From Paragonimus westermani (lineage: Eukaryota; Platyhelminthes; Trematoda; Plagiorchiida; Troglotrematidae), in contig QNGE01000914.1 of the NCBI GenBank assembly GCA_008508345.1, positions 91,606-155,605 of the forward strand: a stretch of DNA of 64,000 nt, in the 5' to 3' direction. Position numbers and translations under genes: made by a program. Below, in pieces: positions 1 to 14,015 of this stretch. Positions within the stretch are counted from its first letter, which is position 1; every line of letters starts with the position of its first letter. The notes below the pieces were generated by a model that ran no database searches, had not been told where the DNA came from, and saw only the letters and a list, made by a program, of their open reading frames with translations.

Positions 1-1854
1 TTTCAAACCTCCTAACACGTTGTATACTGTTCCACATTCCCCTGCGGTCGACCAATTGACAATATCTGAGTCACTGCAAGCAACGTCATCTAACTAGAGA
101 ACATTACACATGGGAAAACGCATGACAGTTTTCGATACTAACCTAAGGATACCACCTCCAAACCAATTAATTGGGTGAAATGTTATCATGTATCGTCGTT
201 TCCGACAGTTGATGGTTTTTCACGATGACAGTTGTATTGTATTCTTATATGTTCGTCGACTCTGACGCAATTTCAACTTGATGTAATGAACAAGAGGATA
301 GTATCTGTGAACTACACTTGAAGACATGATCGTACAATACCATAAGTATGAAGACATCCAGTAACTTACTAAAGTATCACAATGCCTTATTGAGCGAAAC
401 CAGTGCACACCGACTGCGTTCAGTAAGACATAGGCAAGCATTTCCGAATATACATCATACATAGTATACATAGTATAAATATATTTATACGTATGCACGC
501 TCCTTGCCTCTTTTGTTTTAACACAACTCTGTGCAGTGGTAATGTAGCAGTACTTGATAAATCACCTCCAAAGATGGACAAACGCACAACGCGCTTTGAT
601 ATTAAAAGCCTCAGGGCTTGTCAACAACCGGTGAACTCATGGATTAGAAGCACTCCGCATCAACAGGTTTGCCGACCCACGAACTAATGCGTCAATCGGC
701 TCCGGTCGCAATTATGCCGTGTGGTCCAACGGGTACATCCAATCTACAAGGCCACAAACATCTGTCGCCTCCGTCCTGCGTCATCCGGCCTTGAACGATA
801 ATATACCAACGAACTTATTCGTCATCTACATGAAACCAAGCAGCAGCCGTGCGTAGATGGCAACATGCGGCCAATCACAATCCGCTAGCATACCGACACT
901 AATTTGACCCTGCTTCACCCCATATGTTTCGCTGGTTGTGCTCGTGGGGACCTGTTTCAACGGCCGTTGGTTCATTGAACGTAAGCCGACATGATCCACA
1001 AGAGGGTTTTTCTAGGCAGGTGGTGCGCTAGTTCAAGGATCATGCACACTGACCGGGACAGCTAAAAAAGGGTCACAATTTCACTAGTTGCTGTCTTCAT
1101 CACTCTCAACGTGTACTGTGGAAACATCAATGGTAGGTGGGATTACTGAAAAAGCACTCTGCAGCTTCGTAAAAATTGTAAACTCGGAAGAATGTACCAT
1201 TTTATAATCCATAGTTTGGGCGGTATGGAAGAAATATCAGATTGCTGGAGGTCGTAAACAATCGGTTGATACTGGTTACGGTATATCTGACCTCGTATGC
1301 TTCATGAACTTCACTAAGCTCATATGCCTCAACCATATAATCGTAGTCAACATCCGATTAATGTATATATATAATATATATAATATATTATCCTCAGTCG
1401 TCCTTGGTAGAAAAATGAGACGTTGTATGTGTGTCTAAATGGACCATGTACACCAATCAGGGATGGTGAAATTTCGGAATACGCCATGATAGCTGTATGC
1501 AAAAACTAGAACGAACGCTGTCACGGACATAGCACAGTTGTTATTACCAAGCTTACTATATACACCAATAGGAAACTTCGAAAGCGGTAAAAGTCACGCA
1601 CTGGCAAAAATGTGTACGTACACCGGAGAGAAAAAATCAACCAAAGGCATGCAAGTTGAAAATGAGGGAATTGAGATCAAATTGGTCCTATTCACGAAGA
1701 AGTCAAAAAAGACCGCTTGTGACGGAGTTGGCAAAATTGGTCGAAGTTAAATCGCTCGAAATTTTGGTTGGGTTAGTATTTAGTAATCGACTGATGAAGT
1801 GAATAGAAACGAAGTGGGACATAGACTGAACAAGTGAACTCATTTGAATTGCTT
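1..1854. other. Unassigned sequence with an AT-rich microsatellite
   Basis: I see no supported gene here. An imperfect TA/TAA run lies at about 1362-1392. The segment around 600-1000 is richer in GC than its surroundings and could be an old transposon, but no reading frame gives a recognisable motif. Short open frames at 493-687 and 1538-1750 look like chance. Confidence 0.4.
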
Positions 1855-3338
1855 TTATGCAGCTGACAATGACAAGTGCTTCAGAGAAGCAGTGAAGTTC
1901 GGTTGATTTTCATCAGCAGAGTTCTCAGACATCAACCGCACCACCTTAGAGATCAGTCGCCTAGCCAAACCGACATAATTTGCACAATTATCGCTCTGAG
2001 CGTATGAGTGGAATGTGGGGACCAGCAGTGACTGACCGTTGTTGATGACGTGGTCGGAAGCAGCCGTTGTGCACTCGATAGCTTGCCAAATCTTACTTCG
2101 TGCCACTTGATGGAGCGATGCGTGCCTTTTAAGAAGTTGTTGTCCGACGGCCAAAAGTGGAAGCTTCTGGACTGTGGCAACTGTTCCACTTCTCTTATCT
2201 ATTAATAAGTCTGATCATTAGGTACCCATCACGGAACGAAGAATTGGCGTTCCGCATAATAACCAATGCTGTAGCGTATCTTCATCGGTTGCGCGTGAGC
2301 ATATTAATCATAAACCACTTGTTCACGACCAGACTGGATATCTGGCTGCACACGTTCCTGCTGATGTGCACTCGGCACAGAAGTTGGTGGACGTGTAGTA
2401 GATGTATAGCCGCACTATTGTCCATGGTCAATATCCTTTTCTCCACCGACCCAACGAAGATCACAAGGTGTTGATAAAACAAGGCAGTAGCTACCGCAGT
2501 TTCATTTGTCAACCAGCCGAAGTAAATCAGTAAACCTACAACGCTAACTTCTGCAATCACCAAAACGAACAGGCTATAGCCTTCCTTACAACTCACACAT
2601 GTAACATCGATCCTAATAACCTCGGGGAAGCGCCGGCTTGAGTCTGTTTGTTCATTACTCCCAAATATGAAGTGGGTTGGACGTTTTCCATTATCTACGT
2701 TAAATTAGCACTTACTGGTTATGTTCACTTAGACATGCAAACTGTCCACCTAGCCAATCGTGCTTCCGTTCGAAATCAATCAAGCGTAGAGATTACATAC
2801 ATCCTTTGTCGTTGTCTTCCTGTCGAAATGTTGCCCCATGTGTTGCGTAACTCTGAATAAGACAGTGCCACAGAGCATCCGCGACCAAATTCCCCTGACT
2901 CCTCCACCTGGGACAACACTTTGAAGCTTCTTGTTGGACTGCGATGACGCCACAAGGATGATCATACACCATGAGAAACTTCGCGACTCGAAATCTTCCG
3001 TCCACGTTGCGACTGATGTTGAGGTGTAAATTGCATCCAATCTGACCGGTTGCCCCCTTCCGTACGCAGAAAGATGACCACAAGACGTTTACCCTGTAGA
3101 CACATGCATATAGACGTTTCTTATGATCACCGTGCGCAGGTTTGGATGATCGTATGCAGTATGAACAGTCGAGTTGAACTTTGGAACATACAAGCTTTTC
3201 TGCAGACGCCTCTAAATTTTGAAACTTTCGTGGAGACACGACACTACCACAATGCTGCTGAAGCAATATAGATAAATCATCAGCAATCTCACTCGCGCTA
3301 CTTGTTAAAAAGAAGGCATTCTTCTGGCTTAAATGCAC
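1855..3338 (-). pseudogene. Decayed MULE transposase / ZSWIM3-like gene (FAR1-like domain plus MULE DDE region)
   Basis: Three minus-strand blocks follow the order of MULE-derived proteins (Mutator-like transposases and the related ZSWIM family). Block 1 (3338-2793, 181 codons open) has a FAR1/SWIM-type DNA-binding look: a Cys pair, then IGCNLHLNISRNVDGRFRV and a DHPC end resembling the C...HNHP zinc-binding pattern. Block 2 (about 2640-2282) reads FPEVIRIDVTCVSC, GYSLFVLVI and NETAVATALF, then LLCRVHISRNV. These match the first catalytic Asp strand, the following strand and the CxxH segment of the MULE domain. Block 3 (2154-1855) reads like the alpha-helical C-terminal part of ZSWIM proteins. 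Blocks lie in different frames with stops between (for example before 2793 and near 2220), so the copy is broken. It is either a transposon remnant or a dead ZSWIM paralogue. Family assignment is by motif memory only. Confidence 0.55.
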
Positions 3339-6300
3339 ATTTATTGCGATTGTGAATCAATCACGAACGACGAATTGGGGACACTCACCCACAGAATACA
3401 CAGTTTCGACGCAACGGGGCAGATAGAAAAACATGTCACGGAATGAGTACACCAAGTAGGGGAGATAACCGTGTATTTGTAAGGAACGTAGTTCCACCTT
3501 TGAAACAGTTGTTTTCGGATTACTACAAGGGCTGTTCTGGAATAATACCCAGTTAATTCTTACAATGGAAAAAGTGCAACAATAAAGGTCGGGTGTCAAT
3601 GCCTCAAGTAGCGGAGTGGTTCGGGACTCGCATAGGCAACAGCGGGAGGACAGCGAGCAGTAAGATCAGGGCCGTGCGCAGGCATTGGCGATCAGCAGGA
3701 AGATTATGTGAGCGAAAGTTTCTAAGCCGGTTTACTGATTCCAATTTCCTAAAAAGCGTTTAACTATTATCATGGTTACGTATTCGAGGACTGTTAACAC
3801 CAATCAGTGATTATTTTTCCAAACATCGGAAAAAGATCGAAACTTTGTTGTATGCCTTTTAAAAGAGAATTTCCCAGAAGTACATACAGAGTTTGCTGTA
3901 AGTCTGTTCGCGCGGTTGTCACACGGATTGTACAGCCATTGCAGCATCACTAAGTGTCCACTGGGAGGAGCGGGAAGGAAACATGTAGTAATATATAACA
4001 ATGTATAGTATGATATATAATCCATACAACGATATGTGTAATACATGACAATTGAAAGACGGATACCAAAATATAATTTTTTACAAGAAATCAAACACCA
4101 CAGGTAGCATTACTCACAATGAGATTACTTACTGAAACAAAATTCGGCCATAATTCTCAGGGTTCACAACGATTTTATGATAAATGGCTTCAACTGCCCT
4201 CTCTTCAAATTAAAAACACTTACCTCGTTAGTCGTCATATAATTCGGCATCCGTTGGTTTGGCACGCTTAGCAGTAAGTTCCGTGCGACTACCCACTCTG
4301 CCGCACATCCGGAACCAGCGTCGCATATGTGCGCAGAGTTAATCATTCATCACGTCAGCTTACCTCTGGATAATGGAGAGTTTCGGCAGCCCGTCAGTAA
4401 ATTTGTTGGACACGGTGTGATGAAAAGTGTATACACATTTTGAGAAAAGGTGTGTACGATTTAAACGAAAACGTTGAAAATTAACCAAATGCCCCGTGGA
4501 CAACAGCATCACTGGAGAGATGCAACAAGGAACGCATACTGTTTACCGTTTGAAGAAACTTGCATGTCAATATTTTGTTGATATAACATTTCGTCTGCCG
4601 TCAGCGGTAACCTTATCAGGCTTTTTCGATGAAATATTTTGTCAGCCCTCACCAATGACCTTATAGATTATTTTGATGGAATCGTCTTCTGATAGGCTGC
4701 TTTCGACATTCCATGCCTTATAAATTGGCGTCAACGGGTGCACCTGAGCTATCGTACGTTTGAGACAGTGCATAAGTACAAAATAACACAGTTGCGCTCA
4801 TCCTTCTTAGCACTGCAGTAGTACTACTACAGACATTTGATAGTTCTTAAGTATGCACTCCTATAATTGCACAAAATAATGCAAGTTTTATGGGTCTGTT
4901 CAAAACTCCGTGTGTCCGTGAGTACTTGAGTGAAAACAAAAAGTAAAGTAACAATCTGAAAGCAGTTTCCGTATGTTTTATACGAGAATGCACAATGCAT
5001 GTTAGTCGCTTCTGTATTGTTAAATATGAATATAATCGTCTAACTTCTCCCACACCTGTCTTAGGAAAGGTAATTGATTAGCCATTAGAAATGTCTGATT
5101 TCGTTTGAAAAAATATCGACAAATATGGCAAAAATAACGATACGGTTTTGAGAGTAAGTGAATAGGCATTTACTTTTGGATAATGAATTGATATGGTTAT
5201 TTTTAACATTTTGCTCATTGCCTGCCGATGTCCGCCGGATACCGGCATTCGCGGACGTGTAGCGTGCTACATGGGGCGTTGATCCTGTATTTTGTTACCA
5301 ACCTGGAAAATAGAATACACATGAAAAGCACATCAAGTTGAAGAGGTAGGTACGTGCCTTCGTACGGATCAAGTTATGATTTTGTCCTCGGGAGGGATGT
5401 TGCAACTGTAACATCTGTTGTTAGTTTGACTTAACAAGATGACTAAATCAGATGCCACGTCCTAGAATTAGACTAAAACCGAAATCATCATCCCATATGA
5501 AACGCGGCTATTAGTACTGTTACTTATCATCGCTACAAGTCTTTTCAGAGAAAAACTATGATCACATTTTCCCATCTTATTACTGCCCTAGCAACATATA
5601 ACATCAAGCGGAGTTACCGTGGTGATTTTGTTGCATTGAAGTACAAAAACCAGGAGAAATTGGTCATTAGTGTCCCACTGGAAGTGTGGAAGCTTGGGGT
5701 TGTCTTCTCCATTATTGCACATATACGACGAAAAGCACGAGTGCGACAATTTTAGGACGGTTCACCCCGTTTCGGATCTTGTGTAGGCCTATGCGGGATA
5801 ATTCGGGCAAACGACCGACGTTTGTAACCTCACGATTCATTTGCGATACAATGTCTTATTCACGTAGTGTACAGAAATATTATGTTACGACGCAGATCTT
5901 TGTTTCACTTTACTATTTCCGAGGGTGAGTACGAATATATTGGCAAGTACAGCGACAGATTCAATGTTGAAAGCATTAGTCAATAGTAGTTACTCTAATA
6001 ACACATCTGCTCTGTGAGTAATTTCTGAGTGTTACCCGAGCAATCTGCTATTGATCTTTGCGTGTCCTCAGAAGACACTTTGAGAACAGTCAGGGAATGG
6101 TCTAGAAGGAAACTGCGCGTAGCCCTATAGTGCGGTTCAATTCAATGTCGCCTACATCTTGTGTGTGTGGATAAGACCCAATTACAATGACAGCTAGCCT
6201 CTGTCTTCAAAACACTAGTAATGTAATCCATCAATTTTGGAAATATGGTGATGACCACCATAACCAAGCAAATTTTATAGTAAAAAACAGGTTGCACGCT

Positions 6301-9300
6301 CTTAAGACTTTGTCCGACGAATTAAGATGAATATCCTCATATCAACACATGCTGTTTGTCAGTATCCGCAGGAATTTATCATTTAGTCCACGCTTTTGTA
6401 CCTGCAATAAGCCAAGTTTTTGCGATGCATTGGAAGTTGAATATTTTAGCTAATAGTCAGGATACGGCAATTAATCATTTGGACAAAAATATAGAGAACT
6501 TACAGTATTTTATGAAGTGAGAGAGTCATCTACGAATGCATCTGAAGTGTTGCCAAAATTGCGATTGAACCTGTGCCCCTTGCAGTGTGCTGAAGACAAA
6601 TTATATGAACCAAAAGTCGTAGTACGGACTATTTACAAACTACGCTTAATTAGAATATGTGTAGCACTTGTCGGCAATGTTGATTTGACCCACCGTTCCG
6701 GTGGGCAAGAACACCACACCCTCATGGTCCACAACGAAAATCAAGATGGACAGGTCACCTGATTGTTGTGCTATGTAATGACCCGAGTTAATGTGAATAA
6801 ACAGAATTTTTGTGAACAAAAACGCATTATGACTAATCATCTTGTGGTGTGCAAACTTAGGACAATTAACGTCATTAAAATAAACGTCAACAAACGCCCC
6901 TTAATGGTTTTTAGTGAGTGTTCTTCCCGGAACACACAGAGATCACTCAGAGAACGGTTGACCATTCCACTGTGTTAGCAGAGTAGTTAACGAAAAAACG
7001 ATAATTAATTTAAACATATTTTCAAAGGAAAGGGAGGGTTGTGCACTTGAAAATCTATATGGCATGCATTGGCCCGCATAGGTCTTACACAGGCCGTGCG
7101 CTCAGTCTGGACCGTTGTGCTACCATGGACCTCAGCGTCTTGAATGCACACGATGCCCACAACAGATCAAAGACGAGTGAGAACCTTTTAGCCGTTTGTT
7201 GTAACTGTGGTTGAAACAAGCGGTTAGAATATCTACGATTCGAAATATCTTACAAGTCAAATTTAATTTCCTAAGTAGCTATCGTTGTTCACTGATTTCA
7301 ACCATAATTCGAGACGTAATTCACAAGACACGATTTATTCGCTCTGTGAAAACTATATACTTTCGATTCGGGCTCATCTAACCTCCATAAAATACGTCGT
7401 CTCCGCGGTAAAAGTGCCTACTAGTCAGCGAAGAATAGACTCATGGAAAACCCAGAGATCCAAAGTGATTTCCGGAATGTTTAGAATAATTGTAAGCGGA
7501 AACACGCTAAGCTTGTACAAGAAATGAGTCTGTTGGGAGATGACGCCAACAAAACTCCTTATTTATGCTTATGTGTATAAACTAAAATGGACTAAACCTT
7601 CAGCTCTGTCTCTACAGCTGCTCGGTGAGACGAATTCTTCCTGTTCTCAGTTGCTGCCAAGTTATTCAAGAAACCACACTCGATGATTTTCAACGTGCCA
7701 CTTCCGAAGTGATACCCTGTTCTATCGCTGAATTGCTTTCGGAAACTACGCTTTACCGCTAATTCTTCTGTACCAGATTTTTAAGAAATTTCACCGAAGT
7801 TTATAGAACCAGACAAAACTCATTCCATGGTTCTTAAAAAAGCAGGCGTTGTCCTAGCAGAGCTTTTTTATAATGTGTTCGAACTGACATTATTCCCGCC
7901 TTACGGAAATAAGCCACGTTTGTTGCAGGGAGTCTGCACTCCTTCACTCAATACGGGCTAACCAACTCTACTACACCCCGTTCAAAATAATGAAACACTC
8001 AGTAAAACGCATCCCTTCTAAGCAATTTTTATCGAACTACCCTTTTTATCCGCCTATCATAACTTTTTTAAAGTTCATGCGTGGCAAACAGTTTTGTTGC
8101 CATGGCTAGGCTAACGGAGACCAAAAACAATAGTCTCATCTGAGATATTATCTTCTCCAATTTCCCCAAGGCTCTTTGTCGTAAACCACACGGCATGTGC
8201 AGAAACAATTCAGAAGCTTATAAAATCCCAGGGGAGACCCTTTATTGGGTTGGTTTCTTTCTTGGTGGTATGGAGTTTAGAAGTAAAACGGGTTCAGAAC
8301 TTTCACCGCCCCCTTCGATTTATTAGTGAGTCTCCCAGAGGTCAGTACTTGGTTCTCTAGCTTCTTCATTTGTAGCGTTGCTGTTGCAAAAATTATCCAA
8401 GCAGTGCTGACGACTTTACAGTCTGGAATGTTAGTGATCCCAGTACATTGCAGATATGATTAAGCAAAGGTAAGAGGTTTAGACAAACTCTAAAAAACAA
8501 CAAATGCGCAGGCATTTTCCGGCCGAGACTCCTGCTGTGCTATTGTGATTCTCAGTGATCACGACATAATAAATGTAATAAAGATTATCCGAAATAAGAT
8601 CAAGGCATCTCGATTTTGCCCAACGCATTTTTCTGTATCACCGAATGAAGGCAGTAATATGGGGATTCGTTACTTTCAAGGCGATCAAGTGCACTTTTAT
8701 CCACATGGACAGAAATGCATTTCATTCAATTCACACGGTTTATATAAAACTGTTATTTGGACATGCAAGTGAAGTTGTGTGTACCGAATCGAATGAAGAC
8801 GTGTACTTACCAAACTAGTCAGCGGCTTAAGATTGACTAATCACGAGCCTCAGCCTCAGAGTTTTAATCTATATCCACGTAAGTTTAAACAATTGTGTGG
8901 TACTTTAGGTTTCACATACTTTTTGTCGGCTTATATCTCGCACAACACTCCTCCATCGCATTCGATGATAATGGCCGACGCAAACATACTAGGGAAACTT
9001 ACAGACTCCGTCCATGGACCCTACCCCAGTAACATTTAATTTTATACGGTTAATAAACATTAGACACGCATTTAGTTATTGTTATTTACTTGAAACAAAG
9101 CTAGACTCCCAATTTCGGTTTTTTGTTGATACTTATTGTAGTTCCCAAAAACCATACTCCACTCCTTTTTACAATATTGCCTTTCGGGTCAGCAGACCTC
9201 CGCTTAGTACCAAGTAAGATAGAATAACAAGATCCGGGGGCTTTGGACTTCTAGTCTCAAACTCGTGTAGCAACTGCTGAATTGCTCAACTCACTTCTAC

Positions 9301-12287
9301 GAATACCAGTAGCATTCTTACTGGACATAGCTGCCCTTAGGCTAATACAGAAAAATTGGTCACACGATGCTGGGTGTATTTAAAAAGTGTCTTCGGTTTT
9401 ACTGCAAAAAGGGTGATTAGCCCAGTACCATCTTATTCTCAACCATTCCGAGTATTCACTTGCGTTAATACAATGTATCGCACTCCACTTGTAAACACGT
9501 ATAAATTCAAATATCAATAAATGCTAATATAGAATATGCGGTTTACTCCCTGTAAATTGGACAAGGAAAATAATCAGCTCACAAATGACATATGGCGCAT
9601 GGCTATAAAGGAGGCTACGGTTGCCTATAAGTCAGCGCGGGCCTTGAGGAACTTTACGCCCAGGGCATTAGTATTGCAAATGAAATAATGTGTGGATAGA
9701 TCACTCTTAATGGCTAAGTTTTGTAGTATATCTATCGTGCCAGTTTTCATGTTTTATTTCCGGCCTAGCCTCACCCATAGTAGCACATAGCGTTATCACT
9801 GAGAAAAAACAAGAACGGGGTGGACAAGTGGGTAAGCACTCGATCTCGTCCACTGACAATTTAGAACGCCTCTTCTGAAGAGGGGTCGAAATTTAGTCCG
9901 TACAAGCATCGGGCTAAGAGGACGCGTTAGGGTTTGGAAACAAACTGTATACTTCCAGTAATGTTTGGATATATGACAAGTGGGTAGTTTAGCCTGCTCT
10001 CAGTCCAAAGACAGCAACTAAGAGAAGACAGGAAGCGCGAGGTGGGTCCCAGTTCATTCGGCAGCACTCAAAAGCGTGTCAAGCGAAAAGTGCGTGGAAA
10101 CTTCGATTTGGTTAGACGACACTCGAAATTGTACGGGTTAAACGACCTTTAAGGATGGAATAACAGACGAGTCGATAGGAAGAGAAGAAACACTTGCTAC
10201 GTACAGTTAATTGCACGACGGAAGAAAGTGGCATTGAGTTTGTATCAGGCCTCCTATGGCAGACTTACACAGAATCATGCATACAGAACAGACGAGCAAG
10301 AAAACACGGTTGCAGCCAGGATCCTGAGGCAAGCCACACGATAGCTGGTCACTACAAGACCCCTTGCGATCCAAAAACGAGTCGGCACGCATAATGAGCA
10401 AACTTCTGCTTGGTGCACAAGTGCCTCTCCAAAGATCATGCGTAAATTGACAAGTTTCGACCACGTCCTTTTTTCAGGCTACTCCATATCACCTATTAGT
10501 TTCCGTTCTATCTCTGGTGAATTCCAATTTAAGTGTTATTTCAGTTGAGTGAATGAAAGTTTGATTGGCAAACTGAGCTGTTGGTGGGGGGGGGTGAGAG
10601 GAAAAAACGAGTGTTAATTTTAACTGAAAACCACAGGTCCCTATTTAGTAAGTCATTTTGTTCCGCACAATGCCGGTGCGGGGTCTGTAAGGGTGGAGTG
10701 AATGCGGAAATAACTGCTCAAAACAATAATCGTTAGGCTGTGAACGGAAGCTCTCGTCCTCTGTTGATATTAACTCGACGTCCTTAGCCGCACTCTAAAC
10801 AGTTTGTCTGGCTCACACAGTGCCAGCAAGGAGCCCTACTTAATGGCTGCCACTCCATTCACACGAGACACATGACCACTTTGAGTAGCCTTCAGGGATG
10901 TACCTAGTAGGCAAGCAATAACTTATTTCTAACGGTCTCAGCCAACACAAGACACCTGTAATAGATAGCATTGAACATGTGGTGAACTTTACTGTGGGCC
11001 ACTTGATTCAAGACGACCATATGATGGATTTCACACAGAACTGGTGATTATTCACACATGATTAGACACCGTTTATTGTTCGACAGTATAACGCAGGAGT
11101 AACTGACTCTATGTGCGCACTTCTAACCCAGAATAAGAGAGGCGCAACGTACCCTCATTATTTCGGTGCGCTCCCACACACGAGTCTAGCAGCCGCTTAG
11201 AAAGCACGTCGCTGGGTCACAACATCTGTGCATTCCAGGTATTAACGGTCAGCTGGAACAAGTAACTCAGAGTGCAAAATCGCACTGTCCGTTATATGAG
11301 AGGTGTAGGAGAATGACCAAATGTTTGCTCTCATTTCAGGGGAGTAAGTCTACTTTGAGCTGTCCCGCCCATACCGCCATGTGAATTTCGGTGTATGACA
11401 GTAGGATCACGCAGAGTAACCGTTAACTTTGAGGATACGTGTTGAAATTATTTGACTGCTGGTTGAAGAATAGACTCCTCAAGCCGAGAATTACACATAT
11501 GGTGGATTTGTGTAATTTTTGATTTAAAACTTATTGCTTTGTGTGTAAGAAGACACTACCACGTAGCCGCACTCGAGTCTCGGACAGACATGGGGCATCA
11601 TGTTATCAGCTACCACAGAATTAATAAGTTCTGAAGTCCCTGACACCTCTGAAGTGCATGAAGAAGCATTATTGTGGGTTCAGAGGCAGACTGCATTGAA
11701 CAACCTACCTAGATACTGTGTCAATTTCCTATTGTCGTACATCATTGTCTTATTGTAAAGAGACGGTATTTTATATCTTCATATCATCAACATAGACAAC
11801 GGGAGATAACTGGAGCTGATTCTATAGGTTATTTTTGGAATAAATGAATAGCTGCAGCACTTGTCCTTGTAATATACCGCAGAGTGCAGGCAGCCAGTGA
11901 ATATCGGTTGATCCTGATAAAAAGTGACATCCAGTTTAGTAAGGACGAGATGACAGAATGTGCCCGAAAACTGGCAAGCAAAGTAACCGTGGTGAATTCT
12001 GTTAAGGGCTGTGTTGACGTCTTAATAACACAATGTCGTCGGTTTAGTTTCTCGCTACCAATTCTACTCAACACCCATTTGATAAGTAAGAGATTCGTAA
12101 AACAGATCCACCCTCTTCAAAATCCACGCTAGTTATCATTTTAGAGCATCAGACGGTCTAGGTGCTCCTGAAGATGACAGGTCACCAGCTGTCATAATTT
12201 TTTCGAGCACACAAGTTAAGTCGAGTGGTCGTTAGCTGATAGTTTTAAACTGTTTGTTTCCACTTTTCTAACAGTATGCCTGAAAGA
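3339..12287. other. Long stretch without a recognisable gene
   Basis: About 9 kb with no domain I can name. Minor items: a tRNA A-box-like string at about 3608-3622 without a B-box, a diverged two-unit tandem repeat at 4588-4682, a run of nine G at 10587-10595, and scattered short open frames without codon or splice support. It is probably intergenic or intronic DNA with old, unrecognisable repeats. Confidence 0.4.
4588..4682. repeat. Diverged tandem duplication, about 47 bp x 2
   Basis: Positions 4588-4634 and 4636-4682 align along their length (ATTTCGTCTGCC against ATTTTGTCAGCC, ACCTTAT in both, TTTTCGATGAAAT against TTTTGATGGAAT), with roughly 70 percent identity by eye. No function is suggested. 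Confidence 0.4.
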
Positions 12288-13500
12288 CCCTCAGAAACAT
12301 CAACAATTCCACCTCCAGCACACGCCGAAGCACGTGCTGAACGTTTACGAATGGGTTGGCCATCGTAGCTCGGGTATGTCTCCCAAGCTTCTGTCTCAGG
12401 GTTTCTGGTGACGCCGAAGCTGAATCTCGTGGTCGAGCTGGAGTGGGAATGGTACTAAGTTCCTGAGCAGAGCAATATTTGCTCGATTGGATCCCTGTGG
12501 ACAGTCGCTTGTGCGCTGTCAGACTCAATACGTTGGTAAAAGTCTGTCAACGCAAAGCAGAAAGGCGTTGTGTATTCATCACACCGGCAAACGCTCCGAC
12601 GGACAGCTGTCCGGATGCTACCAAGGATGCGTTCTATGACGCCCTCGTTGACTTTCGGAGGTAATCTAAACACTCAGACATCATCACACTAGCGGGCGAT
12701 TTTAATGCTCAGCTTGGTCGTCCTTCTCCGGATGAGAGGCGGCTAGGAGATATGTTTGGTGTCGGGGCACAACGAACTGACAATGGCGAAAGACTACTAC
12801 AGCTGTGCGCATCCCACGGTCTATATGTTTCGAGCACTGCATTCCAACACAGGAAGAAGCACTGTGTTACTTGGAGACCTCCGTGTGCTTCTCAGTCGTG
12901 GACACAGTTGGATCATATAGCAGTTAGCTATAGGTGGCGCGACTGTTAAGGACTGTCGTGCATTTTGGAGCAACCACCTGGACTCCGACCATGCCGTTGT
13001 GCGTGCCCGTTTCGTTTTGTCATTTGCCCAGAAGACTTACGCTCGTAAATGCAAGGTGTTTAACTGGCATTCGAGCGATGAGGATGTAAAGAACGCTTGT
13101 CAAAAAGCGTTGGCAAAGAAGTTGCCCAGTTCGAGTTAGACGAACAAGCATGTTCCGAAGGGACTGTTCAGTTCCGACAGAACTGGATTTCCGTCACGTC
13201 GATAAATCTTATGAACAAGCGTCGCTCTACCCCACCTGGTTCTGTATACGATGACGACCGTCGAGAACTTAATCGCAAGCTGACTAAAAGCTTGCGCAAA
13301 GACCGTGAGTACTACTTGGTCCAACAATCGAAAGAGATGGAAGAGGCCTTTTTATCTGGGAATACCAGAAGGCTCTTCTCCCTGATCCGTGGTTGTACTG
13401 GCCGTCAAGTCGGTGTAAGTGAGACCATATGTGAAAAAGATGGTTCACTTATCACCAGCCAGTCGCGCCGACTTGACCGGTGGGCTGAACATTTTGAAGA

Positions 13501-14015
13501 NNNNNNNNNNNNNNNNNNNNNNNNNNNNNNNNNNNNNNNNNNNNNNNNNNNNNNNNNNNNNNNNNNNNNNNNNNNNNNNNNNNNNNNNNNNNNNNNNNNN
13601 NNNNNNNNNNNNNNNNNNNNNNNNNNNNNNNNNNNNNNNNNNNNNNNNNNNNNNNNNNNNNNNNNNNNNNNNNNNNNNNNNNNNNNNNNNNNNNNNNNNN
13701 NNNNNNNNNNNNNNNNNNNNNNNNNNNNNNNNNNNNNNNNNNNNNNNNNNNNNNNNNNNNNNNNNNNNNNNNNNNNNNNNNNNNNNNNNNNNNNNNNNNN
13801 NNNNNNNNNNNNNNNNNNNNNNNNNNNNNNNNNNNNNNNNNNNNNNNNNNNNNNNNNNNNNNNNNNNNNNNNNNNNNNNNNNNNNNNNNNNNNNNNNNNN
13901 NNNNNNNNNNNNNNNNNNNNNNNNNNNNNNNNNNNNNNNNNNNNNNNNNNNNNNNNNNNNNNNNNNNNNNNNNNNNNNNNNNNNNNNNNNNNNNNNNNNN
14001 NNNNNNNNNNNNNNN
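13501..14015. other. Assembly gap (515 Ns)
   Basis: Unsequenced bases inside the LINE. They hide the reverse transcriptase catalytic region. Any frame drawn through this interval is meaningless. Confidence 0.99.

Noticed and set aside
1790..1820. Another hammerhead (CTGATGA followed by GAAA)
   Set aside because: The bases between the two core strings cannot form helix II, and no helix I or III pairs.
3600..3680. tRNA gene suggested by GTAGCGGAGTGGTTCG
   Set aside because: A-box-like only. No B-box or acceptor stem at the right distance.
9825..9905. tRNA-like segment (GTGGACAAGTGGGTAAGCAC ... GGGGTCGAAATTT)
   Set aside because: Both boxes are poor and no cloverleaf pairs. Too weak to list as a SINE or tRNA.
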